Shown: positions 27,840-35,757 of the stretch, piece by piece
Numbering within the stretch: the stretch's first letter is position 1
How the letters are laid out: each line of letters starts with the position of its first letter
Assembly: GCA_024742485.1 (NCBI GenBank)
Contig: JANSYK010000001.1
Coordinates: 62,001 to 126,000 of the forward strand
Direction of reading: 5' to 3'
Length of the DNA stretch: 64,000 nt
DNA from: Alphaproteobacteria bacterium
GTDB lineage: Bacteria; Pseudomonadota; Alphaproteobacteria; Rhizobiales; Rhizobiaceae
The notes under the pieces: generated by a model
The model's database searches: none
Seen by the model: only the letters and a program-made list of their open reading frames with translations
What the model was told of the DNA's origin: nothing
Position numbers and translations under genes: made by a program

Positions 27840-29369
27840 TCAGCCTTCAGCAACACCGCCTTCGGATTTGCGCCTGGCTATGAAATCGCTGATGGCTTCG
27901 GCGCGCGCCACGTCCATCGGTGGTGTCTGGTAATCCTTCAGCAATTGCCGTGAGATATCGTGGGCTCGCTGTGTGGCGTTCTTTGAACCCCGGTCCTGCC
28001 AGTTCTCGAAGTTGTTCCAGTCCGACACCATGGGCGTGTAGAAAGCTGTTTCATAGCGCTCCAGAGTATGGGCCGTACCGAAAAAATGACCCCCGGGTCC
28101 GACATCCTTGACGGCTTCGAGGCCCAACGATCCCTCATCGACCTGGAGTGGGCGCAGGAATTCTGAAAGACTTTGCAGCATTTCCGCATCGATCACCATT
28201 TTCTCGAAGGACGCGCACAATCCGCCCTCAAGCCAACCGGCACCATGCATCAGAAAATTGGCGTGCCCCATGAGCGCCGCCCAGGTCGACATTTGGCTTT
28301 CATAGGTTGCCTGAGCATCGACGCAGTTCGAGGCGTTGACGTTCGATGACCTGTAAGGCACGCCCACCCGGCGCGCCAATTGTCCGCCGATGAGTGCCGC
28401 TCGTGCATTCTCCGGTGTCCCGAAGGCCGGAGCACCGGTTTTCATGTCGACATTGGACGTGAAGCCACCATAGGCAACAGGGCAGCCCGGCGAGTGGATC
28501 TGCAGCAGTGCCATGCCGGCAAGGGCTTCGGCATGCTGCTGTGCCAGCGCGCCGGCGATGGTAACCGGGCTCATCGCGCCTGACAGGGTGAACGGAGTGA
28601 TGACGCAAAGCTGGTTATGGCGCGCCATTTCAAACGCGCCCTCAATCATGACTCCGTCAAGCCGCAGCGGTGATGACGTGTTGATGATGGTGAAGATGCG
28701 AGTCTTTTCCGCCAACGCTTCCTGGCTGCAGTCGAAAGCGAGACGAGTGATTTCAAGTGCGTCGACGATTCGCTCCCGCCCCAGCGAGTAGGCGTGGTAG
28801 ACCTTGTCGGTCAAGGTTGCGAAGTCACCGATGCAATCCAGGTGCCGGGTGGCCGGCGGCAGATCAATCGGCTCCACCGGATAGCCGCCGAAGAAGTGAA
28901 CAATATTCAGGGATTGCCCGAGCCTGAGGAAATCGCGGTAGTCCTTCTGGTTTCCCGATCGCCGACCATCGATGATGTCACTGGAATTCGGTGCGCTGGC
29001 CACGGACCCGAAGGCGATGCGATTTCCACCAATCGTCAGCGTATGGTTCGGGTTGCGCGCATGAAGCGTAACCTGCGATGGCGCATGCTTCATCGCCTCA
29101 TTGATCAATTCCCTGTCGAACCGCACACGATCGCCGGATGGATCGACATCCGCACCGGCTTTTCTGAGCAGGGATTTTGCACCGTCATGAAGGATGTCCA
29201 TACCGACATCCTCCAGGATCCGGAAGGCCGTGTCGCAAATCGCGTCGATCTGGTCTGCGGACAGCACCTCCATCGGCGGATAGGGGTTTTCTACCGACCG
29301 CCAGTCCAACTGGCTGACCGATGAGGTCTTTTGCCGGGCTTTCCGGCTGCCGTTCGATCGTCGCACCAT
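27840..29369 (-). CDS. Non-pyrrolysine trimethylamine methyltransferase (MttB) family protein
   Basis: A 509-residue member of the MttB superfamily (COG5598). The coding frame has no internal TAG, so it belongs to the non-pyrrolysine branch that includes glycine-betaine, proline-betaine and carnitine methyltransferases. Family features are EILRPLQ-like segments (QSLSEFLRPLQVDEGSLGLEAVKDVGPGGHFFGTAHTLERYETAFYTPMVSDW) and QLARRVGVPYRSSNVNASNCVDAQATYESQMS. The N-terminus is basic (RRSNGSRKARQK). The start at 29369 is chosen over a TTG at 29414, though its ribosome site is weak. No corrinoid protein gene (MttC-like) is visible nearby, so the methyl acceptor is unclear. Reaction is by family only. 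Confidence 0.85.
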   Translation of the reverse strand: MVRRSNGSRKARQKTSSVSQLDWRSVENPYPPMEVLSADQIDAICDTAFRILEDVGMDILHDGAKSLLRKAGADVDPSGDRVRFDRELINEAMKHAPSQVTLHARNPNHTLTIGGNRIAFGSVASAPNSSDIIDGRRSGNQKDYRDFLRLGQSLNIVHFFGGYPVEPIDLPPATRHLDCIGDFATLTDKVYHAYSLGRERIVDALEITRLAFDCSQEALAEKTRIFTIINTSSPLRLDGVMIEGAFEMARHNQLCVITPFTLSGAMSPVTIAGALAQQHAEALAGMALLQIHSPGCPVAYGGFTSNVDMKTGAPAFGTPENARAALIGGQLARRVGVPYRSSNVNASNCVDAQATYESQMSTWAALMGHANFLMHGAGWLEGGLCASFEKMVIDAEMLQSLSEFLRPLQVDEGSLGLEAVKDVGPGGHFFGTAHTLERYETAFYTPMVSDWNNFENWQDRGSKNATQRAHDISRQLLKDYQTPPMDVARAEAISDFIARRKSEGGVAEG

Positions 29370-29419
29370 GTCCCGTCTTTCTTTGATCCGCGCCAACGCG
29401 GCACGTTGTTGCAAAGGCT

Positions 29420-30211
29420 CTACAGAATGATGGAACCTGACTTTTCAAATTGCGACCGGATAACGCCGTAATCCGTCGGAAGGGTGGGCGAAAAGCCGGA
29501 CAGCATCAAAGCGTGTCTGCACTCCTCTTCCAGTGACGCCATCGCCTCCACCACGGCAAGATGGATTTGATCGGCGCGCCAATCGGATCGGTTTGCGCAA
29601 ATGAACGGTAGTCCCGGAGTCGGCTCCGTCTGCGCCAGGATGCGTAAATCTCCGGCAGCCTCTTCGTGACGCAGCGCGATCTTCCAGGTTACGGCGTCTA
29701 TGGCAGCCAGATCGGACTGGCGCTGGGCGACGGATTTGATCGATGCCCGATGGGAACCGGTGCAGATGCTCTCGCTGAACGGGCTGGCGTTCCAGGCGCT
29801 TTGCTGGAGCAGATAGGCGAGCGCCGCATAGCCCGATTGCGAATTCCTGCTGTTGTAGGCCAAACGCAGGCCACCAATGTCGTCCAATGATGAGACATCG
29901 CAATCGGAATGGACGACGATCACGCTGTAATAGCTGCCCGCACCGCAATCCAGTTCATAGGCTGGTGTTCCGACCAGCGCGACCTCATTGAAAAGATCGC
30001 GAACGTAGGGAAGGCCGCAACATTGCGCCAGAACCAGGTTTCCATCGTGCCAGATGGCTTCGGGTGGACGGCTCCGATCGAGCGCCTTTGGTGCTGGAAA
30101 ACCGAATCGTTTCAAACAGTTGGAGAGTTTGTCCCAGAACTGATCGGTTTCGCTTCGCAGTTCCGGCCAGTCATACATTGGAAGCGCCGCAACGCCGGTC
30201 ATTATGCTCAT
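29420..30211 (-). CDS. PhnD-like substrate-binding-fold protein without signal peptide
   Basis: A 263-residue protein with a phosphonate-binding (PhnD/transferrin-type) fold. It begins TGVAALPMYDWPELRSETDQFWDKLSN, and has EVALVGTPAYELDCGAGSYYSVIVVHSDCDVSSLDDIGGLRLAYNSRNSQSGYAALAYLL, which matches the SxxSGY ligand motif. It lacks an N-terminal signal peptide and no permease or ATPase gene accompanies it, so it is probably cytoplasmic. Its ATG overlaps the desaturase-like stop (ATGA) and the MttB-family gene follows. It could sense or deliver a small ligand. I know of no assigned function for this arrangement. Confidence 0.75.
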   Translation of the reverse strand: MSIMTGVAALPMYDWPELRSETDQFWDKLSNCLKRFGFPAPKALDRSRPPEAIWHDGNLVLAQCCGLPYVRDLFNEVALVGTPAYELDCGAGSYYSVIVVHSDCDVSSLDDIGGLRLAYNSRNSQSGYAALAYLLQQSAWNASPFSESICTGSHRASIKSVAQRQSDLAAIDAVTWKIALRHEEAAGDLRILAQTEPTPGLPFICANRSDWRADQIHLAVVEAMASLEEECRHALMLSGFSPTLPTDYGVIRSQFEKSGSIIL

Positions 30212-31185
30212 TGCGGCTTTTTCGGTGTCAACGGATAGGCCACTGGCTCTTTACGGTGAAAGGCGAAGCGCCGCAGTATTTCGCCATAGCTTCGAAAACC
30301 ATATCCCTTGTTCATCGCAATGAATCTCTCCCGGTGTCGTTGGTAAAGCGAAGGGAGCTGATGCCAGGCCACCGCCGGATAGGCATGATGGACGGCATGC
30401 AGATTGTTGTTGAGGAAAAGCAGGCTCAACGGACCCTTGTCTTCAATGATCACGGACCGTCCGCCATAGGATTCTTCGGCTTGATGCTCAAGATAAGTGC
30501 GAATCATCAACACCGACATGCCGCAATAGCAGCACACCAGATAGGCGATGATCCCAAATCCTGACCAATTGGCCACCAGATACAGAACACCGGTGCCAAG
30601 AACGCCGTGAAGCACCCATGCCATCTGAACCCGCCGGTCACCGGCGAGGATGGCCCTGCCATCGCTGATGGCCAGCCGAACGAGGGATATGGCCGGTCCA
30701 AGCACCATGCGGCCGACCAGCGTATTGTTGGCCTGAAAGACGATTTTGATCATGCGCGGCAGTCGAACCCAGAAATCCTGGGATACATACCAGCTCTCCG
30801 GGTCATCATAGGGATCGCAGATGCTGGCATTTTGATGGTGTTGCAGATGAACGTCCTTGAACCGCAGATAGGGAATGAGAAGCCCAATGGGCGGCGCAAC
30901 AATCAGGTCATTGAGCCATCGCTTGGTAAAGGGATGTCCGTGGAGGCACTCATGCTGCAGTGACGAATGGAGTGTGAGCAGGGGAATCAGCAACAGACCG
31001 GCCAGCCATGGCACGGACCAGGACAACCAGAGCAGTACAATCAGCCACAGGCCATAGCACATTGCGATGAGGGCAAGTGTGCGCCATTCCGTATTATCTC
31101 TAAGAATCATTAAGTTAGGTTCCCGCCAATGCGCAGGCAATATGCGCGGGCGGATGCCTGTTGGACAATATGAGAGTTCGCGCAT
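30208..31185 (-). CDS. Membrane fatty-acid-desaturase-family diiron enzyme
   Basis: An integral membrane protein with the three histidine boxes of the desaturase/hydroxylase superfamily: HECLH (about residues 78-82 from this start), HLQHH (113-117) and HAVHH near the C-terminal third. About four membrane helices are predicted by eye. ATGs at 31185 (325 residues) and 31110 (300 residues) are both possible; neither has a strong ribosome site, and the frame upstream of 31185 enters the divergent regulator's promoter. As first gene of an MttB/DAO operon it may oxidise a quaternary amine or an acyl chain attached to one, rather than membrane lipid. That role is inference. Confidence 0.82.
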   Translation of the reverse strand: MRELSYCPTGIRPRILPAHWREPNLMILRDNTEWRTLALIAMCYGLWLIVLLWLSWSVPWLAGLLLIPLLTLHSSLQHECLHGHPFTKRWLNDLIVAPPIGLLIPYLRFKDVHLQHHQNASICDPYDDPESWYVSQDFWVRLPRMIKIVFQANNTLVGRMVLGPAISLVRLAISDGRAILAGDRRVQMAWVLHGVLGTGVLYLVANWSGFGIIAYLVCCYCGMSVLMIRTYLEHQAEESYGGRSVIIEDKGPLSLLFLNNNLHAVHHAYPAVAWHQLPSLYQRHRERFIAMNKGYGFRSYGEILRRFAFHRKEPVAYPLTPKKPQ

Positions 31186-31200
31186 ATTAATGAGAATATG
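31167..31200. promoter_or_regulatory. Alternating AATATG/CATATT half-sites between the desaturase-like gene and the XRE gene
   Basis: Three 6-base half-sites alternate in orientation: AATATG (31167-31172), CATATT (31183-31188) and AATATG (31195-31200). The last two form a perfect CATATT-AATGAG-AATATG inverted repeat. They lie in an AT-rich tract between the divergent genes and overlap the longer start of the desaturase-like gene. This is a sensible place for the XRE regulator to bind and control both directions. The pattern is visible; binding is inferred. Confidence 0.5.
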
Positions 31201-31228
31201 TTTTGAATAATGTGCATTGTATTGAAAA

Positions 31229-32122
31229 ATGAAGAATGATGTGAATATACAACAAAATGTCATTGAATCGACGGACAAGCGCGATGTCGCCGAGGTGTTC
31301 CGTGGTCGAATGGCCCTGTTATTGGCCCAGAAGGGCTTCAATCTCAGCCGGTTCTCTCAGGAGATCGGCATAGACCGTTCGGCGCTCAGTCAATTCCTGG
31401 CGCCGGGCTCGACACGCCTCCCGCGGGCCGAGACATTGTGTGCCATCGCACGCGCCTTCGGCGTGTCGCTGGACTGGCTGATGGGGTTGATTGCCAACGA
31501 GACCTTTGACGAAGACATCGCGCCAATGATGGAGATCGAACGCGTCACGGATCAATCCAACAGTCAGATGATTGCCGCATGGCATGCCGAAGCCATGGGT
31601 TACAAGATCCGTTATGTGCCCAGCGCGCTGCCGGATCTCCTGCGCACCGAGGCCGTGCGCAACTTCGAATTCAACGCGCAGAATCTGGGGGAGCGGGAAT
31701 CCCGAGAGCAGCAGGCGCGCGACCAGCTGGTGTATTCAAGGCGCCCGGAAACCGACATGGAAGTCTGCATGCCGTTGCAGCGGCTGGAACAGTTCACACA
31801 GGGACAGGGTGTCTGGAGCGGACTCTCCATACGCCTGCGGCGTCAGCAGCTGGAGCACATGATCACGCTGATCGATGAGCTCTATCCGACCTTTCGTCTG
31901 TTTTTATACGACGAACGGGAAGCCTATGCGGCGCCCTACACGCTGTTTGGTCCACTGCGTGCCGCCGTATATCTCGGCGATATGTATCTGGTTGTGAACT
32001 CTGTTGAACATATCCGGGCCTTGACCATCCACTTTGACCGACTTATTCGCATTGCCCGCGTCGGGCCGGACCGCGTGTCGGACCGGATATCCCAACAGAT
32101 CGACGCACTGGAGCAGGCCTGA
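31229..32122 (+). CDS. XRE-family regulator with uncharacterised C-terminal ligand domain
   Basis: A 297-residue protein. Residues ~27-87 form a Cro/CI-type helix-turn-helix (LLLAQKGFNLSRFSQEIGIDRSALSQFLAPGSTRLPRAETLCAIARAFGVSLDWLMGL). The remaining ~200 residues form a separate domain I do not recognise; it contains LRTEAVRNFEFNAQNLGERESREQQARDQL and an YLGDMYLVVNSVEHIRALTIHFDRLIRIA segment that may bind a small molecule. The gene is divergent from the desaturase-PhnD-MttB-DAO operon and close to inverted half-sites, so it is probably its regulator. No clear ribosome site precedes the ATG, so a leaderless transcript or a later start is possible. Confidence 0.8.
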   Translation: MKNDVNIQQNVIESTDKRDVAEVFRGRMALLLAQKGFNLSRFSQEIGIDRSALSQFLAPGSTRLPRAETLCAIARAFGVSLDWLMGLIANETFDEDIAPMMEIERVTDQSNSQMIAAWHAEAMGYKIRYVPSALPDLLRTEAVRNFEFNAQNLGERESREQQARDQLVYSRRPETDMEVCMPLQRLEQFTQGQGVWSGLSIRLRRQQLEHMITLIDELYPTFRLFLYDEREAYAAPYTLFGPLRAAVYLGDMYLVVNSVEHIRALTIHFDRLIRIARVGPDRVSDRISQQIDALEQA

Positions 32123-32147
32123 CAAGACCCTTGTCGATCCAAAGGGA

Positions 32148-34070
32148 TCAAAGGGACTTCAGATACTCGACCAGGTCCTGTCGCTCCGCCTCACTCAGAT
32201 CGGCATTGCCATAATCATGACCTGAGTTGAAGTTTCCGGGTATCGGCATTCCATTGTCGTCGCGAACCCGGAACACGAAACGGATGTCGGGATCGTCCTG
32301 GCTGAAACCGACCGCCGCCGGATCGAAGCGTCTTTGGCCAACGCCGAATGATTCGGGGCGATGCGCATCAGTCGCAGAGGCCACTGAATCATCAGAGGAA
32401 TTGGCCACTCTTGAGGGTAGCAGCAGATCATACAGCGTTGGGACCGATCCGTTGTGCAGATAGGGTGCCGTCGCCCAGATCCCGTTCAGCGGGCGGGCCT
32501 TATAGGCCAGAATATCGTCGGTCTGGGTCAGGCAGATCTGTGCAGACTCCTTTTTGATCTGGTCGTCGACACCGGGAAGATACTCTGTCAAACCTTCTGC
32601 AAATCCGAGGAACCGCGCTCTTGCGCCATTGAACAGATCATTGAAGATGAGGCCGAAGATGCTTGGAGTCTGGGAGATGATGGCGCCAACGGACGCGTTC
32701 ACCAGCATCTTGCGTGTGAAGTCCTCACGGCGAATGACATCGCCCGTATAGGCAAACTCCCACTGGTTTTCGAAATTGCCCGCGACTGATTCATGCAGGA
32801 AGGTGTTGCAGGCGGTAAAGACATCCGTATTGACCTCGGCCAATGGTGTCATTTGGTCTTTTGCCGGTGAAACCAGGTCGTCAGGCTCGAGATGGGCATG
32901 GCAGCGCGCGCAGTCGGCCTTTCCTTCGAAAAGGACGCGACCACGCTCAACCATCGCAGGATCGAGCGGCGGCAACACGTCTGTGGGCCAGACCGGTGAT
33001 TCCAGGAAACCCAGCAAACGTTCCAGTTCCACCATGTTCCGCAGCCGGAGACTGGACCGGTATCCCTTGAATGCCCGGCGATTATAGGCCTCGATATGAG
33101 CAAACACGCCAATCACCTCGGAGGTGTTGCGCACCAGCGCACCGAAGTCGGTCTTTTCACCGAACAGCTCGAATTCGAGAAAGTTCTTTGCGATCCCGTT
33201 CCATTGTATCTGTTTTTGTTGTGCCGTGTTCCAGACGAAAGGATAGCTGACCGGGGCGTCGGACGGCGAGGGGAACAGATCCTCGCCACTGCCGGTCACG
33301 GACGTGATCTTGTTCAGAATGTAGCCCTGTGCATCCAGGCGCGCATGGCCATGGACCAATGGTGTCCTGTTCTTTTCAAACAGGACACGTCTCCAGGCAA
33401 TCTGCTCATTCAACTGCTGTTTCAGATTGGCGCGTTCTTCCGGCAGGGCGGAAGGTGTGAGGACATTGTCGGCAAAGCGATTGAACTTGTCGTCGTCGTC
33501 GGCCGTTGCCTCGAGAGAGAAGAGAACCCCGTCGATGAAACTCTGAAAATCGGCGGATGCCGGAGCGCCTTCGATACGCACTCGCTTGTCGCCAAGCGTG
33601 ATTTCGGCGGTGTGGCATGCGGCGCAGTTCAATCCGACCCATTCCTTGCGCATGGTTCGTGCCGCGCACATTTGCGGGAACTTGTCGCACATCAAATCCG
33701 CTTTGGAAGACGGGTCATGATCTATGGCAAATCCGACCGGCAAACCCTGCGGATTCGTGTTCGACGGAGGATTTTCGAGATATCCCAGATCCTGCATATT
33801 TTGTTTGCCGAAAAATTTGACATCGGAATCAGGCATCTCCAGCGCCAGCGCCCAGTCAAGCGGCAAAAGCCGCGAACCCTGTGACGTCGTATACCACCAG
33901 GCGCGCTGCTCGTCCGTCCACCCCTGGTCAAGGCAGAACAGATCATCCTTGCAGATGCTGTTTTGCACCAATTGTGCCGTGGCTGGTCCGGGACTGGCAA
34001 GCAAGAGGAGAAGGGGGGCCGCCGTCAGAAACAACGCTCGGCGAATCCATTCAGGCTGAAAGATCGGCAT
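32148..34070 (-). CDS. Secreted diheme cytochrome c, RoxA-like (rubber-oxygenase/MauG-type family)
   Basis: A 640-residue secreted protein with a signal peptide (RRALFLTAAPLLLLLASPGP, cleavage near residue 32). Two c-type heme motifs are present: CAACH (149-153) and CARCH (387-391). Size, heme spacing and the C-terminal ATAPYLHNGSVPTLYDLLLPSR segment match the RoxA-like branch of diheme cytochrome c peroxidase relatives, which includes the latex clearing oxygenase RoxA of Xanthomonas. Activity on polyisoprene is not implied; many relatives are uncharacterised. The ATG at 34070 is preferred over a GTG two codons upstream because GAGGGGAG precedes it at good spacing. The upstream LuxR-type gene shares a likely operator with it. 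Confidence 0.82.
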   Translation of the reverse strand: MPIFQPEWIRRALFLTAAPLLLLLASPGPATAQLVQNSICKDDLFCLDQGWTDEQRAWWYTTSQGSRLLPLDWALALEMPDSDVKFFGKQNMQDLGYLENPPSNTNPQGLPVGFAIDHDPSSKADLMCDKFPQMCAARTMRKEWVGLNCAACHTAEITLGDKRVRIEGAPASADFQSFIDGVLFSLEATADDDDKFNRFADNVLTPSALPEERANLKQQLNEQIAWRRVLFEKNRTPLVHGHARLDAQGYILNKITSVTGSGEDLFPSPSDAPVSYPFVWNTAQQKQIQWNGIAKNFLEFELFGEKTDFGALVRNTSEVIGVFAHIEAYNRRAFKGYRSSLRLRNMVELERLLGFLESPVWPTDVLPPLDPAMVERGRVLFEGKADCARCHAHLEPDDLVSPAKDQMTPLAEVNTDVFTACNTFLHESVAGNFENQWEFAYTGDVIRREDFTRKMLVNASVGAIISQTPSIFGLIFNDLFNGARARFLGFAEGLTEYLPGVDDQIKKESAQICLTQTDDILAYKARPLNGIWATAPYLHNGSVPTLYDLLLPSRVANSSDDSVASATDAHRPESFGVGQRRFDPAAVGFSQDDPDIRFVFRVRDDNGMPIPGNFNSGHDYGNADLSEAERQDLVEYLKSL

Positions 34071-34148
34071 AGTCACTCCCCTCGATTCTATTTCATCGGC
34101 ACCTGTCGCCGGAACACCATCAGATGGAGCATCTCCGCCCGAGGGTCA

Positions 34149-34164
34149 TCACCCATATTGGTGA
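34149..34164. promoter_or_regulatory. Candidate LuxR-type operator upstream of the RoxA-like gene
   Basis: TCACCCATATTGGTGA is an imperfect palindrome (TCACC...GGTGA). Its centre is about 86 bp upstream of the RoxA-like ATG. It overlaps the last codons and stop of the LuxR-type gene. It matches 15 of 16 bases with a site similarly placed upstream of the LuxR-type gene. A possible -10 (TAGAAT on the minus strand, 34085-34090) puts the site at roughly -78 from transcription start, typical of an activator site. Confidence 0.65.
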
Positions 34165-35351
34165 GTTTCGGCCTGCATCGCCGCGTTGCCGCGCACATAG
34201 TTGGTGCTGATGCTGGTTACGAGACGCAGCAATTGCGTTCGGTTGGCTGAATTGGTTTTTGCAAGGATTGATTTGACCTGAGAATTGACGGTCTCAATGG
34301 ACTTTTCCCGACGATGGGAGATCTCTGAATTGGTGAGCCCTTCCGACAGGTGTTCCAGCACGTCCTGTTCGGCCTGGGTCAGATGAAAGGCCCTGGCAAC
34401 CATGCCGGCATCGATGCGAACCGACATGGCGCTATCCAGACTGTAGATGATATGCCCTTCCAACTGGCTTTCATCCAGATCATCAATACTGGACAGCGGG
34501 CAGACTTCGATGCAAAGGGCACGGGCATTCACATCATGTTCGGTGATGATGGCTTCCTTGTGCGGCCGAGCGCCCCACCGGCCATGGCAGGCGACATCGC
34601 TGCGCATGGCAGCCAATTCGCGGCGCAATTCACTGCTCGTCATCTCCAGCTTCTTGTCGGCGGTCACCCGAAAGATCGGATAGGTCTCCACCTGTCGGTT
34701 GAATTCCGTATTGGTGAAAACGATAGTCCCGGTCTTTGAAAGGACACAGACACCAATCTGCAAGAGATCCAGACTGCCGATGATGTTGTTGAAGCGCTGT
34801 TCAAGCTGCAAGGCGGGTCGCGATATGCTCAGCGCCTTCGCCACGTGCGGCAGCAACTGGGAGGCACGTTGGCGGTGTTCGACCGACAGAGCGCCATCGC
34901 GCCGGGAAAACTGCAGGGCAAAACGGCCATGCCGCGAATAGTCCTTGTTCAGCAATGCACCGGCGCGATGGTATATGCCATTGCTCAGCATTTCCTTGAC
35001 GTTCGGCCGCGCCAGATATTCAGTCTCGTCTTGGAACAGAACGTCCTCGCCGATCAGTTCGATACCGTCGGACATCCTGGAATGCTCGGCGAGTTTGTCC
35101 TGATCCTGCAGTTCCTGGGTATTGTGCCGTGCGAGATAGCCCAATACGAGCTCCGGCTGGTAGCTGCTGCTGAAATAGGGGGCTGCCACGCGCCGCTCTG
35201 CGCCTTCCCCTTCCAGTTCGAAAAGGAAAGCGCCTCGTGCGCCGATATAGTTCGCAACCTTGTCGAGGACACCCGGCCAGAGCTTCGGGTCGAGTGCCGT
35301 ATCATATATCTCGAGTGTCAGACCGCGAATTGAATCTCCTTCGAGTGCCAT
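34149..35351 (-). CDS. LuxR-family transcriptional regulator with PAS-like N-terminal region
   Basis: A 400-residue regulator. The C-terminal LuxR helix-turn-helix is FHLTQAEQDVLEHLSEGLTNSEISHRREKSIETVNSQVKSILAKTNSANRTQLLRLV (about residues 330-387), with the conserved SxETVxxQVKxIxxK pattern. The rest has no acyl-homoserine-lactone pocket signature; around residues 190-240 (LLQIGVCVLSKTGTIVFTNTEFNRQVE) it resembles a PAS fold. It is therefore probably an intracellular sensor rather than a quorum receptor. The gene precedes the RoxA-like gene and carries a matching operator upstream, suggesting autoregulation and control of the secreted oxidase. Confidence 0.85.
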   Translation of the reverse strand: MALEGDSIRGLTLEIYDTALDPKLWPGVLDKVANYIGARGAFLFELEGEGAERRVAAPYFSSSYQPELVLGYLARHNTQELQDQDKLAEHSRMSDGIELIGEDVLFQDETEYLARPNVKEMLSNGIYHRAGALLNKDYSRHGRFALQFSRRDGALSVEHRQRASQLLPHVAKALSISRPALQLEQRFNNIIGSLDLLQIGVCVLSKTGTIVFTNTEFNRQVETYPIFRVTADKKLEMTSSELRRELAAMRSDVACHGRWGARPHKEAIITEHDVNARALCIEVCPLSSIDDLDESQLEGHIIYSLDSAMSVRIDAGMVARAFHLTQAEQDVLEHLSEGLTNSEISHRREKSIETVNSQVKSILAKTNSANRTQLLRLVTSISTNYVRGNAAMQAETHQYG

Positions 35352-35424
35352 TTGACCGCCCCAATGCGTAACTCGAACAGACTTCTCACGTTACCAAATA
35401 AAAAATCGGAAAAAAAGTTGATGC

Positions 35425-35440
35425 TCACCCATACTGGTGA
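35425..35440. promoter_or_regulatory. Candidate LuxR-type operator upstream of its own gene
   Basis: TCACCCATACTGGTGA, centred about 81 bp before the ATG of the LuxR-type gene, is a 15/16 match to the site upstream of the RoxA-like gene. A partial third copy (CCATACCGG, 35472-35480) lies 47 bp further away. Two GGTTGATC direct repeats (35454-35461 and 35465-35472), 11 bp or one helical turn apart, lie between. Conservation at matching distances from two start codons supports a real operator. Confidence 0.65.
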
Positions 35441-35661
35441 TGTCGCCAGGTTCGGTTGATCTTAGGTTGATCCATACCGGCCCTGAGCCCCACCGGGCTG
35501 GTTTGTAAGGGTTAGCAACGGGTGGCGTTAACAAAAGTTGTTCCATGTCGCCCGTTGCTATCAGTTAAGATGTTCTTGAGCAATGCATCTGAGAGGCTTT
35601 TTGTTTCCGGTAAAATCGACCTGAATCCAATGGGTTGAATTTTACTTTTAATGTATCGGAT

Positions 35662-35698
35662 CCGTTAACGGAATTGTCGGTGACAATTATTGTATAAC
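35662..35698 (+). promoter_or_regulatory. Abutting palindromes and -10 element ahead of the protease operon
   Basis: CCGTTAACGG (35662-35671) abuts AATTGTCGGTGACAATT (35672-35688; perfect 7-bp arms, 3-base centre). A TATAAC hexamer (35693-35698) follows and could be the -10. There is no standard -35 at 16-18 bp, and that position is covered by the palindromes, so the promoter may need an activator. The expected leader to the protease ATG would be about 53 nt with an AGGGAGG ribosome site (35744-35750). Confidence 0.5.
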
Positions 35699-35757
35699 AG
35701 GATCAAAAATGATGTTTCGCAGCAATCAAGATTGATCGCGAACAGGGAGGCGATGGC

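Larger units (their letters stand above)
35352..35757. other. Divergent intergenic region between LuxR-type and protease genes
   Basis: This 406-base gap has no credible gene. Beyond the LuxR-type operator and GGTTGATC repeats it holds AGCAACGGG (35514-35522) and its complement CCCGTTGCT (35551-35559), 28 bases apart, flanking a GTTAAC. Near the protease start are the palindromes CCGTTAACGG (35662-35671) and AATTGTCGGTGACAATT (35672-35688). The region is AT-richer than its neighbours and rich in inverted repeats, consistent with dense regulation. Confidence 0.6.

Noticed and set aside
27840-29369. Pyrrolysine-encoding MttB
   Set aside because: There is no in-frame TAG in the gene and no pyl genes in the window; it belongs to the non-pyrrolysine branch.
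35514-35671. CtrA-type control sites (TTAA-N7-TTAA) in the protease promoter region
   Set aside because: Several GTTAAC and TTAA elements occur but none with the proper paired spacing.
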